From Rutstroemia sp. NJR-2017a BVV2 (taxonomy: Eukaryota > Ascomycota > Leotiomycetes > Helotiales > Rutstroemiaceae): 64,000 nucleotides of DNA. Both the position numbers and the translations under genes were made by a program. The notes beneath the pieces were generated by a model. That model ran no database searches and was not told the origin of the DNA. It saw nothing but the letters and a program-made list of their open reading frames with translations. Below, in pieces: positions 1 through 11,087 of this stretch. The DNA is taken from assembly GCA_002946415.1 (NCBI GenBank), contig NJPS01000075.1, positions 1-64,000 on the forward strand. Direction: 5' to 3'. Each line of letters opens with the position of its first letter. Position 1 is the stretch's first letter.

Positions 1-1283
1 GCCGCCAGACGACGCTGGAAGCTGGAACGATCTGGGGTCGTTTTTCGCCCCACTTGGGGCCGGGGACCAATGCGTGCGCGCCGTTTGGAACGATCGGCGG
101 CCGGTCCCTCCGGAATAATAGGACAGGAATAATAGGCATAATGCGCCTGGGCCACCCGTCGTCCGTGTCCGGCTTGTCGCACCATCACGTGGCGAAACGT
201 ATCCACCTCCAACTCCTCCGCATCATCCCCCACCGCGAAATCCTCCTCGCCGCCCTCCGCCCCCTCGCCTCCCTCCGCATCCATCTCCCACGTCTTGCTC
301 GCCCGCATCAACTTCCGCGTGGCAATCCCAATGGCCACATGCCGCCATCCGGATATCGTCAACTGCACCCCCAATGCATCCCGCGTGATCTTCTTCAACA
401 CCTCACTCAACTGCTCCCCGTCCCACGGTCCCCGCTTGTCTGCAAACAAATACTCGCTCTCCCGTCGAGCCAATGCCCGTGCAAATGGCCGCACCCGGAT
501 CAAATACTGGGCCACGATCTGGCTGACGGCATCCGGCAAACATCGCACGATGTACTCGGTGTTCCCCCGCCGGCTGCGTGCCTTGTCGTACATGGTCAAC
601 ACACACACCCGCCCGTTGATCACGTAAATGTTGCGCGCCGAATACACGCTGTTGCACACCTTGATCGACCCCAACTCCGGTCCGCGGGCGGGTTGCCCGC
701 CAGTGATGTGCATGCACACCATCAACGTCCGCAAAAACTCCCGCTCCGTGCTCAAATACGCCTTCAACTGCCCCTTGACCCACGCCCGATTCGTGCGGTC
801 GGGTTTCTGCGTGAACATCGTCCATCGCCCCGCGCCCTTCCGCGCCCGCGCGTACAAATACTGCCAATCGCCCTGCGTCTGCGCCTGGTTGGCGATGTGA
901 TCGATGAAACTAAACCCCTGCCGCCGGAACGCCTGACTCCACGCCATGCTGTCCACAATCTCATGCAAATCGACGGTTGGGACGGGCGCATCAAACGTCA
1001 ACGACCGCATCATTGCCCGCAACTTGCCCACCAACCGCTGGCACATGGTCTCGATCTTGGTCAACAATATGGGTCGCCCCAAATAATGAATCGTCGCTTC
1101 ATCGATCGACCAATGGATGTTGGATGGGGATTGATGCAACTTGTTGAACCGCTTCCCCATGGCCAACTGCGACAAAATGCTCGACGTCGGCGAAAATGAC
1201 CCCTCGCACAAATGCTCCCGGCGGATCGCGTGGATGCGATCGGATACGGATACTATCTCGTCCTTGCTCTCCAATTATAATAC
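1..1283 (-). pseudogene. Telomere-linked RecQ-helicase-type protein, middle part with tyrosine-recombinase-like motifs; runs off left edge
   Basis: One minus-strand frame stays open from about 1277 to the window edge. It encodes the region that lies upstream of the RecQ helicase domain in large fungal subtelomeric helicases; I recognise the TGGQPARGPEL block followed by a YDKARSRRGNTEYIVRCLP block. The motifs resemble a tyrosine recombinase core: Arg (684-686) in a box-I-like ARGPEL, Lys (582-584) in a hairpin-like segment, Arg-His (339-344) in GWRHVAIG, His (165-167) in QAGHGRR, then Tyr (138-140) in AHYAYYS. The helicase motifs themselves would lie beyond position 1. A TAA near 1277 closes the frame just where the AT-rich duplication starts. 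A short minus-strand reading frame inside that duplication (1335-1601, ending YTPILAGIL) is the expected preceding protein segment. I call it a pseudogene because the 5' half is destroyed. Confidence 0.7.
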
Positions 1284-3452
1284 AGGCTATAGTCGTAATA
1301 GAACAGTAATCTCCAATGTGATCAACCGGTTGATCTATAATATCCCGGCCAAAATGGGGGTGTAAAAAAATGCAACCCGAAACGAATTGGTTTCGGGGTC
1401 GAACCCGTGCACTGCCAAATAATATATTATGGCGGACTTATATAACCTGGTACGACTGGTGTCTTGTATAATGGTCAACTGGTACAAATATATCAATGTA
1501 TTGGTCAATGCTATCTCGTGGTCGGTACCCTTGTGGCTATTGTTGCTTGTATCGCTCTTGTCTCTATACTTATATATGGCGGATAAACGGTCGTTGTCCA
1601 ACTTCTGTCGAATATAGCGGATATACCTCTATTGTCCCTTGGTATATATAATACCGGTTTCTATCTATCTATTAATCTTGCTGGTTCCTTATTCACCCCG
1701 GGAATCCCTATTATTCAATAACTCTAATCCTCAACTTCTATACTAACCCTAACTCCAAGTTTGGGGTTATTGTATAATATACCCCTTTATTCAATTTCGT
1801 ATAATATCTTCTGATATATATATAATCTTCTTCCTATCTTCTTCTAATTTTCTTTCTATTTATATCCTATCCTCTTCCCATTTCCTTCGCTTGTACTTGA
1901 AAATCCTTATGGATAAATATAATATAAATAAAATGAAATATACTCACTTGTTGTTTTCTCCTAATCGTCCATTGGGGTGGTCTATATTATATAACAAATA
2001 AACCCCTCGAAATATCTATTATACTTCGCAATAGTTTGGGTATTCTATAGTAATTCAAATAGTCGTTGATTGGCTACTTTATTCTTCGGTGATACCTACT
2101 ATTTCAATATATCTCGATGATCAATTCTATCTAATATATCCAAATACCGATATAAAATCCCTTTCTATATCTGTAATAATTAAATCAATTAGAGCTCCTT
2201 AGGGTCCGGTATCTAGGTGAAATGAAATATATCTACCAAATTATACTGCGATTGATTCAATATAGTATTCTATTAGGTATATTTAAACTATAGATCAATC
2301 TCGGATATAGAGGCCTTTTCTAATAATTCCAATTATTATATCTAGGTATCGGCTTGCTACTATTCAATCTCCTATATAATCTTGTTATTGTCTATCTTGT
2401 CTATTATACTATTGTGAATCTTATTATTGTCTATAATATCTTAGGGATAGGGGTTATTGTTTTCGCTATCAGGAATCTCTTTTTCTATATCCCGGGTTTG
2501 CTCTTGACGGACTTGATATACTTACTATTATCCTTTGGCTTTATCTACTACCTAATATTAGACTTTCTTCTTACTAAATCATAATTGTAATCTAACTACC
2601 CGAAATAATTCTTGGTCGGCTATTTGTTTCTTCTTATATTTCTTGTTTCTGTATTACTTAATCTTCTTATAGCTCTAACTCTTGAATATATACTTGTAAT
2701 ATTGGAATCCGTCTACTATTGGAATGATAAATTATAAGGCCGAATTCTCCTGGGGTAATTTAATAGATATATAATTGTATACAAATAGAAACCCGGTAAT
2801 ATACTCTTTTATCTACTTATATTTTTCGTAGTTAGCTTGATACTGATCTTGTAAATATCGGATAATAGTATTCGGGGTAATAGCGAATTAGTATAGAATA
2901 CAAATGATTATATTGAATATAGTATTTACTGTAATCAAATAGCTCAATACTTCGGGAATAGATTGGGCTATAGTGATGATGAGTGAATAGGGAATAGGGA
3001 ATAGGAAATAGGGAATAGGGAATTTTGGAATATATAATATGGAAATGGGTGAAATAGTAATATGTTCAATAGATAATAATATAGATTAAATGGAATATCA
3101 TTTGGTGGGCGAACTTACTTTTATATAGGGGTGAACAGGGATTAACGATATATATATATCTTATATCAATGATATTTCACATTTTGGTATACAACTCTAT
3201 CAAAATATAGTGACCTTCAATTATAGAACAAACTCTATATAATCTATATTATGATACTTGCCTAGGATTGGGGATTCGGAATATGTTAATTATATAGTCG
3301 TCCGATGTATAGTATACAGGGAAAACTCTAACCCTAATGGTTGGGGTTAACGGAACTATATTGTAATTCCATTTCATCTTCGGACAGACTATATCTTAAA
3401 TTTCGTATACAAAAAAAACGGAACTACGGTATAGTTCCAGAAGAATAATGTT
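1284..3452. repeat. Tandem duplication copy A, AT-degraded (RIP-like)
   Basis: This 2.17-kb segment is repeated head to tail in 3453-5744. The two copies align along their length: the block at 1284-1620 matches 3453-3800, and the block at 3350-3440 matches 5641-5732. Most visible differences are C/T and G/A transitions. Both copies are extremely TpA-rich, while the DNA on either side is GC-rich. On the minus strand the start of this copy (1335-1601) still reads as the helicase-type protein (AIIYYLAVHGFDPE), so the duplicated unit is former coding sequence of the flanking gene. No functional gene remains; the short open frames here are chance. Confidence 0.8.
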
Positions 3453-4030
3453 AGGCTATAGCTATAATAAAATAGCAATCTCCAATATAATCACCTAGTT
3501 GATCTATAATATACCGGCCAAAATAAGGATATAAAAAAATACAATCTGGAACGATTAGGTTTCGGGGTCGAACCTATATACTACTAAATAATATATTATA
3601 GCAGAATTATATAACCCGATCCGATTGGTATCTTATATAACAGTCAACTAATATAAATATATCAATATATTAGTCAATACTATATCGCGATTACTACTCC
3701 GACTACTATCGCTGCTTCGATCACTATCGTTATCCTTGTTGTCTTCGTTATCCTTATCTCTATACTTATTCTTAGCAGGTAAACAGTCGTTATCCAACTT
3801 CTGCCAAATATAACGGATATACCTCTATTATCCCTCAGTATATTTGATACCTGTTTCTATATACTAATTAATCTCGATATCCTTCAGGCCTAGTTAACTC
3901 TAATCATTCCATAACTCTAACCCCAATATCGATACTAACCCTAACCCCAACTTGGGATAATAGGGACTCTAACTTAATTATATACCCTCTAAATATTATA
4001 GGATCTTTGTCTGATATCTTCTGATCTTTG

Positions 4031-4220
4031 TTTAATTTTCTTTCTATTTTCTTACTATTTTCTTGCTATTTTCTTATTATTTTCTTGCTATTTTCTTGCT
4101 ATTTTCTTACTATTTTCTTGTTATTTTCTTGCTATTTTCTTGCTATTTTCTTTCTCTTTTCTTACTATTTTCTTTCTATATTCTTCTTATATCCTTCCTA
4201 TATCCTTCTTATATTCTTCT
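4031..4220. repeat. Imperfect 12-bp microsatellite (TTTTCTTGCTAT-like)
   Basis: About fifteen imperfect units of a 12-base pyrimidine-rich motif run head to tail. The matching place in copy A (about 1845-1880) has only one or two units, so the array expanded after the duplication. The plus-strand open frame through it (4028-4231, all Phe/Leu/Ser/Tyr) is low-complexity and not a gene. Confidence 0.75.
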
Positions 4221-5641
4221 CTTTTGCTTGAAATCCTAATTGATAAATATAAATAAAATTATATTACTTATCTATAGCTTCCTCCCAATTGTCTATTAGG
4301 GCGATCTGTATTATATAATAAATAAACCCTTTGAAATATCTACTATACTTATTAATAGTTTTTTGGGTATTCTAAGGTAATTCAAATAAATATTAACTAG
4401 TTATTTTATTCTGTAGTAATACCTACTATTTCAATATATCGCGGTGATCAATCCTATCCAATATATCCAAATATCGATTCAAAATCTTTTTTTATATCTA
4501 TAATAATCGGGTTAATTAAAGCTCCTCGGGATCCAGTATCTAGATAAAATGAAATATATTTACCAAATTATACTGTAATTGATTCAATATAGTATTCTAC
4601 TAGATATATTTTAACTATGGATCAATCTCGAATATAGGGATCTTAGCTAATAATTCCAATTATTATTTCTAGGTATTAGCTTTCTATTATTCAATCTTCT
4701 ATATAATCTCGTTATTATCTATCTTATCTATTATACTATTATAAATATCGTTGTTATCAATAGTATCTTAAAGATAGAGATCGTTATCTTCGCTATCAGG
4801 AATCTCTTTTTCTATATCTTGGATCTGTTTGCGATAGGCTTGATATACTTATTATTACTCTTTGGCTTTATCTACTATCTAATATCGGGCTTTCTTCTTA
4901 CTAAACTATGATTGTAATCTGATTATATAAAATAATTCTTGGTTAGCTACTTATTTCTTCTTATATTTCTTATTTCTATATACTTTCATAATCTTATGAT
5001 TCTGATTCTTGAATATATACTTATGATATTGGAATCTGTCTACTACCAGAATAATAAATTGTAGAGCTGAATTCTCTTAGAGTAATTCAATAAATAAATA
5101 ATTATATATAAATAGAAACCCAGTAATATATTCTTCTATCTACTTATATTTTTCATACTCGATTTGATACTGATCCTGCAAATATCGAACGATAATATTT
5201 AGGGTAATAGCGAATTAATATAGAATACAAATGATTATACTGAATATAGGATTTATAGTAATCAAATAGCTCAATATTTAGGGAATAGGTTGGGCTATAG
5301 TAATAATAGGTTGATAAGTAATAGGTAATAGATAATAAGTAATCTTGAAATATATAATGTTGAAATAGGTTGAATAGTAATAAAAATATAGTAATAATAA
5401 TAGTAGGGGTTAATTTAGTAGAGGAACTTACTTTTATATAGGGGAAGCTGGTATATATAGCCTATATCAACAATATTTCACATTTTGGTATAGAACTCTA
5501 TCAAAATTCATCGACCTTCAATTCTGGGTTAAACTCTATATAATCTATATCATGATACTTGCCTTGGCTTGGGGATTCGGAATATATCAATTATATGACT
5601 ATCTGACCTATGGTATATAGGGAAAAATCTAATTCTAAAAC

Positions 5642-5729
5642 GGTATTACGGTGTAATACCATTTGCACCCCCGGACGGACTATACCTTAATTTTCCTATA
5701 CAAAAAAAACGGTATTACGGTGTAATACC
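5642..5729. repeat. Pair of identical 19-bp hairpins
   Basis: The 19-base palindrome GGTATTACGGTGTAATACC (8-bp arms, 3-base loop) occurs at 5642-5660 and again at 5711-5729, the second preceded by an A run. Copy A has the equivalent pair at 3352-3370 and 3420-3438 with other bases but still able to pair (GGAACTACGGTATAGTTCC), so pairing is partly kept between diverged copies. Confidence 0.7.
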
Positions 5730-5744
5730 AAAGGAATAGTGTTA

Positions 5745-6373
5745 GGGTCTTTTTCGCACGCGACGCCGGCTCCCCGAAGAGTGACTACTTGTAGAAGCTC
5801 TCGAGGTAGCAGCTCCGTATCAGGTACGTCGCGGGCGACTGGTTCAGCAGCAACTCCTCGTGCGGCAGGCACCAGGCCCGGCATACCGTCTCCTTGCCCA
5901 GGTCCAGCCAGAGCCGATCCTCGTCCACCCAGCGCAAGTCGAAGGCGTGCGTAAGCTGCGCGTAGAAGGAGTCCCAGGTCTGCACCAGGGTCAAGCTCTT
6001 GTACATACTCTTGGTATTCTTGCTGCTGAAGAAGAGAAAGGCGCCCTGGTACGCACGCTGCTCCGGCTCCTCCACCCGCGCCTCAACCTCGCGCCAGATC
6101 TGCTCCAGCGCCTCGGCCGGCAAGGGGTAGTGCAGCATCTGGTGCAGCGGGCCTTGACTCGTGCGGGAGGTCGCCTCGCGCTTGCGGGCCTGCGAGTTGA
6201 ACTGCGCCTGCGCCTACGACGACGGCATATGCTGACCCACGTCGGACGTGATGTGTCGCGAGATGGCCGGCAGCAGAATCTCGTCGGTCCAGGCTTGCAG
6301 GACTCCATGCTGCACGCTATTCTTGCGCCCGGGGAAGCTGACCTTCTTGTCGGGGGCCGGAAAAGTTGTCATC
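5745..6373 (-). pseudogene. N-terminal part of the telomere-linked RecQ-helicase-type gene, with nonsense mutations
   Basis: A GC-rich minus-strand frame starts at an ATG at 6371-6373 and reads through a segment I recognise as the amino-terminal region of the same fungal family (LEQIWREVEARVEEPE and AYQGAFLFFSSKNTK). An in-frame TAG at 6214-6216 stands where the context suggests a tyrosine, and a second TAG at 5785-5787 ends the frame shortly before the duplication boundary. With the 1-1283 segment this gives one gene order on the minus strand: N-terminus, duplicated and mutated middle, recombinase-like domain, then helicase off the edge. It is a dead gene. The plus-strand frame 5860-6381 is a shadow. 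Confidence 0.7.
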
Positions 6374-7971
6374 AGAGTTGAAAATTTGGGAAGCGTAAGT
6401 CTGTAAAATTTCTTGACATCAAAGCCCCGCTAATACAAATAAGAGCTCGAGCCACATCTGCTGCTCCAAGGATTTTCACACCCTTCTCTCATGAGCCTTC
6501 GAAACAGGTCTATGTAGATGGGGCAGTCTATCATAATAATCCGATCCAAGTCGCTGATCTGGAAAGGAAGCTCTTATGGCCTAAAGATGGACACAACATC
6601 CCAGACTTCGTCCTATCCATTGGCACAGCTTACAACCCTCATTCCCGCAAGAAGTTAATTGAGAAATCTTCTATGATTAACACTGGTATTTTTGGCCATG
6701 CAAGAACTCTAGCGAGCATTGCAATGGACCATATTCGATCGAGTCTGGATTCCGAAAAGACCTGGTATGACTATATGTTACAGCTCGGCCTCCCTAAAGA
6801 ATACAGGAGCCGATACCAACGAATCAATCCCCCTCTTCTTGAAGATCCTCCAGCATTAGACGATGTCAGCAGATTGAAAAGTCTCCAAAGTACTGTTATA
6901 CAGCAAATGACAAATGATCCAGCAGTAATAAGGACTGCCCATCGCCTGCTAGCAACAAGCTTCTATTTCGAAAAGACGGATCCAGTTCTAGGGATGTACG
7001 ATGGCACGCTTTCTTGCAAAGGTACGCTCAAATGGGACTTGATTGGGCAATATTAACTGTTAAAATATAGGTGTAATAAGGTGTCGAATACCAAGAGCTT
7101 CATTGGGAGATCTAGGCCGATTCCTAAGTACTGCTCACGAGCGAACTGAGTGTCCATACTTCATCATTCGGGAGCAGAATCGACCTCAGGATGCGGAACA
7201 AGTTCTCATTACCCCTGATATACTATCAGGACTAATTTTTGAGCGAAAGTGGAAGTTGAAGCCTTTGCAGATTACTGTCTTAAACCCTGTAGCTCTGACA
7301 GAAATCGTTCTCTGCATCAAGAAAAATGAAGAGTTTCCTATCAGTGGATTTCCCCGCTCGTTACGGGACGAAGGCCCCAGACCCAGTAAGTTGTGCTATA
7401 CTCCTCTTACAACCTTCAACACTGATTCATATTTAAAGTGGGCATTCGCCAAAAACCATCCACTGCCCATCAACGCTGGCGTAGCCGGACTGCAAGCCAA
7501 CAGAACCGGCGTAAAAAGTGGATCGAACCTACTACGTCTGTCGCTCTAATTAATCCTTCTCTCAACACGACCTCTCTTGCTAGTTATTCAAGGCCCGATT
7601 ACCCAGTCAGAAATTCGACCATAGAAACTCTCCTTGAGGCGATGAGAGATCGACCTGGAGTTAATAATGCACCGTTGCCTGCTGAGCTGTCGGCAGTTGA
7701 CGGTTTAATCTACGAGATGGATTCTACTTCTGCTCCTATCGAATTGCCAGCCTCAATTCCAGTCATCGTTCCGCAAACCATTGTCGAAGATGAGGACAAG
7801 CTTAGTGCTTACTCTCTGCCGCGGAAACCACCTACAGTATACTGGTCTGGAGGCACTTTAAATATCGGCACATCGCAAGATCGGACCGCATCTCCATCAA
7901 GTATGGATTATATAAATATCACGGAAGTAAACTATGAAGTTGATAATGAACAGATCGGAGTAGCTAAATAA
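6366..7971 (+). pseudogene. Patatin-like phospholipase, 5'-truncated
   Basis: Exons are 6366-6394 (first part uncertain), 6444-7021, 7071-7385 and 7439-7971; the introns of 49, 49 and 53 nt are GT-AG and keep frame. Joining the first two exons gives KIWEAARATSAAP, the typical patatin block, followed by the catalytic Asp in VYVDGAVYHNNP and the SIGTA strand. The DGA Asp is one half of the Ser-Asp dyad. The oxyanion glycine loop and GxSxG Ser, which should lie upstream, are absent because homology stops near 6360-6380, where the helicase relic begins on the other strand. The C-terminal ~300 residues contain a conserved YFIIRE element and a low-complexity tail. In fungi such domains act as lipases or as effector domains of NLR-like proteins. 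Without the Ser it should be inactive. Confidence 0.75.
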
Positions 7972-8460
7972 TCCGAGTAATAACTTATCCTAAGTAATAA
8001 TCTCGCGGAAGTCAAAAGAAATAAATAATAACTTGTATTTACTAACTCGATAATTATAATATTTAGTAAACAAAAAGAATTTAAATTAATCTCTAGAATT
8101 TAGAATTAGAGAAAAAAGAAGATAATAAAATCGAAGAATTTATTATAATAAATATGAATTATATATTAGTTAGTAGATTAGAAATAAATAAAATAAAAAT
8201 ATATAAAATTTCAAGATATAAGATTAATATTTATTATATTATATTATAACCAATATAGTTATTTACAAGAAGTAATATAACAATAAATATAATAATAAAT
8301 AGGGGCTAGAAAAATTCTATATTATATCGGAGGCTTTCTAGGTTAAAATTTATAGGAACATTATTTATTCATCAAAGACAGCGAGCAAGCTGTCACTTTC
8401 TACTATTTACCATCTTCAAGCAGCAGTCTGCAAGGGTCAGTCAATCCCAATATATTTACA
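7972..8460. other. AT-rich intergenic block with transposon-derived fragment
   Basis: No gene is visible. The part at about 8150-8260 resembles AT-degraded repeat sequence also seen at 60475-60600 (shared run TTAGTAGRTTAGAAATAAATAAA). The last 130 bp are less AT-rich and are probably the 3' UTR of the adjacent P450. Confidence 0.55.
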
Positions 8461-10325
8461 TTATGCGACACTTTTCATCGCCTTCGCCTTAACCTTGATG
8501 CGAAGATTCTTCTTGGGGTGGATTACGACCCGGTCGAGCCACTCCATGCCTTCATCGCTGCCAGGGCCCAGCTCCATATCGAAGCGCGTGAATAGGTTAG
8601 CCATCACGAGGTACAACTCAGCATAAGCAAGACTATGATTCGGTTAGCTCTATGGCAGCAATGTTGCTCCGGGGATTATTCATCACATACTTCTTTCCAA
8701 TGCAGTCGGTCCTGCCTTTTGAGAAAGACACAAGCCAGTGATTGAGCTCCTTACCAGACCTGCCTATCCAGCGTTCAGGCGCGAACTCTTCAGGTCGCTC
8801 AAAAATTTCTGAATCCTTGTGGATAGCTATATGGTCTATGCCCACCACGCAACCTGCGGGAATTGTGTCTTTAATAGAAGGGACGAATAGTCCTCCTTTC
8901 GGCACGACGCGAGGAAGACGACCTGGGACGAGGGGAACAAATCTGAGAGTTTCTCGAATAAAGCCAGTCTAGCAAATTAGCGTTTTTATTCCATCCTCAT
9001 AGGCTTTGTCATATGGGCAATTTCTCACAAAGTAAGGCAGGTTCTCTAAACTCTGCAACGGCAATCGTCCATGCTCGTTCCGCTGTACGGACTCCAGCTC
9101 CTCCATGATACGTTTCTGAGTCTCGGTGTAATGGAGAAAGAAATATGTCGCGTATGCCATCATAGTCGCTGTAGGCTCAGTTCCGGCGTTCAAGATGGCG
9201 AGGCTTTCATCGGTCAGCTCGTGGAAAGTTAGCGGCTTTGAAGCTTGACCTTTCTCTCGGCGGCGTGCGTCGTCGGTAAGCATACGGTCGAAGATGGTCT
9301 CCTCGTTGGGATTTTTATGGTCGCCGCTAGTCTGTTTAAACCGCGTGATTGCATCCTTGGAGAGATCCTCACAGAACTAAGATACTTCAATTGTAGTCCA
9401 AGACAATTAAACAGCTATAACGCTGGCGAACATACCCATATAACTTTTTGCCAAGAATCGAACACTAGCGATTTTGGCAGGGCGCCGAGCGCCGCCCGGA
9501 CCCAGGGGAAATGAATGACAAACCAAATGTTGCGCGTGAAGGATCTCATTTCATCACTTCGCTCTATGAAGTTCGGCGCCGAGATCATATCTAGACTTTT
9601 GCCAAAGAGGTAACGAGAGATTATATCGCCCTGCGCAACACTGTCAATACTGCTATCCACTTTCAAAATCCCGGATGAGGGAACTTACAGTGTAGCAATA
9701 GTACAACTCTTGGATCGGTACTTCCTCGCCGCTATTCCCGTACTCGAAGATTTTGGCGAAGAGCAGCTCAAGCTCTTCGTACAGACCGTCCTCCATGGTA
9801 TTGACACGCCGCTTCGAGAAGCATGGATCTAGTGTTTGCCTCTTTACCTTATGTGCATCAACTTGCATTGTCATAGTTATGGCATTGGACATGCCCAGGG
9901 CGTAGGTCACGGGGTCTTTGGTGAAGTGCGTGTTTTGCTTGTATATCTCATGAAAGACAGCTGTGTCGCTGATATGAACCTCATTGGGATTAATTCTGAC
10001 AACAGGCCCTAGGTTTGAAAGTTGAATATTCATTCTTCATGGCACTGATGGTAAGAAACTTACCATATTTGCTGTGGTATGCAGGAAGTCTTTCCAGAAA
10101 TTTGCCGTTCAATATGGCTTCGTAGTAGGTTTGTTGAAAATAGCCTATGCGACAAAGAAAGGGACCCGGGAATCGAGCCAGTGGGTGCAATGTCAAGCGA
10201 TAAATGATTGTACCTGTCACATTCAAAAGGTACAGAACAACGCCGGCAGCAAAGAGCTTCCAAGCTAGTCCTAAGGCTGTGTCGTGTGCCACATACTCCC
10301 GGAGCTTTGACAATTGGACATCCAT
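8461..10325 (-). CDS. Cytochrome P450 monooxygenase, trichodiene-oxygenase-like group
   Basis: Six exons: 10325-10064, 10008-9689, 9630-9436, 9376-9029, 8968-8691 and 8632-8461. The introns (55-60 nt) all carry GT-AG ends, and the sum of 1575 nt gives 524 residues, normal for a fungal microsomal P450. An N-terminal membrane helix (about 20-45) precedes the proline hinge ARFPGP. The I-helix reads AGTEPT, the K-helix ETLR, then PERW, and the heme loop is FSKGRTDCIG. In most members that loop is FSKGxRxCxG; here the Arg sits one position early and Thr takes its place. The overall pattern (GPVVRINPNEVHI, LAYAELYLVMANLFTRFDMEL) matches the large family annotated as trichodiene oxygenase or benzoate hydroxylase-like, so the substrate cannot be read from sequence. 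It is the left-most biosynthetic gene and is divergent from the SDR. Confidence 0.88.
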
Positions 10326-11087
10326 GATCTCTAGATTGATATAAAACTGTCTTAATACGACGATGTACTTCGAGAAGGTTTATTTAATATAGAAATTTAC
10401 ACGCAACACTTCTACGGCCTGAAGTGATTGCTCTACTTGCAGTTTTGTCTCTTTAACAATACTAGAGCATTCTCCTTTGCAGTCTTACAACATGTTCATT
10501 CATTATCCTCAGAGCGAAATACTTACCTACATGAAGGCTTACAATTGACTACAGCGAATTTACTGATCCAGGATTTATGATGTGCTGACCGGATAACATA
10601 TCCGTGTCTTGCTTATTACACCTAATCTATGGTAATTATATGATCTTAGCCAATAGCAATGATAGATGTACTATTATGCTTATTATGCTTGCTTACATAC
10701 AGTTGCTGACATCTGCTGACAAGCACCACATTAATTCGGCGCTATGTCTTGCGCACCTGCGTCCGAGTTTTAGGTCGGAGGGGAAGTGGGACCATCTACT
10801 CCGTCATGCAAGGCAAGGATATAAATCCTTATCTGCTTAACAATCCGCTCAAACTACCAAAATAACAAGATAAGAGCTCATCACCTGCATGCAGATCGAC
10901 GCATCGGACGACTACTAAGCCAATATAGGTTAATTACCTGCCAATCAGCTGATCTGATGTGATTTATGCATCCAAACACCCCCGCCTTCTCAAACTCTTC
11001 TCTTAAATACATTACTGTCCCATACAATGCTCACTCCATCTTACAACTTTCAAAGACAATACTGCTACTTCCATTTTTACACATATC
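10326..11087. promoter_or_regulatory. Divergent intergenic region between P450 and SDR
   Basis: These 762 bp separate two gene starts pointing away from each other, so they must hold both promoters. TTAAATAAA-like AT elements lie about 50-60 bp before the P450 start (near 10380), and CTTAAATACATT lies about 85 bp before the SDR start. No convincing open frame is present; the frame 10604-10840 has no family features. Confidence 0.5.

Larger units (their letters stand above)
3453..5744. repeat. Tandem duplication copy B, AT-degraded, with expanded microsatellite
   Basis: This is the second copy of the unit in 1284-3452, about 120 bp longer. Much of the extra length is a pyrimidine-rich microsatellite with unit close to CTATTTTCTTGC at about 4031-4220. 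The copy-to-copy junction reads TTAGG/CTATAG near 3453. The downstream end is at about 5744, where homology to copy A stops and GC-rich sequence starts at once. Confidence 0.8.

Noticed and set aside
54..1199. Long plus-strand open frame of 381 residues at the left end
   Set aside because: Its composition (Pro/Arg/His-rich) is a shadow of GC-rich coding DNA. The minus-strand frame reads recognisable family motifs over the whole interval.
2354..2584. Plus-strand frame rich in Leu/Ile/Tyr that looks like a membrane protein
   Set aside because: It is AT-biased low-complexity translation within RIP-decayed repeat DNA.
1743..3948. CTAACCCTAAC-like telomere-type pieces at about 1743-1754 and 3933-3948
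   Set aside because: Only two units, located at the same place in both copies of the duplication and inside former coding sequence. Too short to call interstitial telomere repeats.
6673..7549. Two separate small genes at 6673-7056 and 7103-7549
   Set aside because: Both are exons of one patatin-like gene, joined in frame by 49-nt GT-AG introns.
8000..8009. Exact match to the ToxE tox-box consensus ATCTCNCGNA
   Set aside because: It lies downstream of genes rather than in a cluster promoter. About two chance matches are expected in 64 kb on both strands, and I found no match in the divergent promoters.
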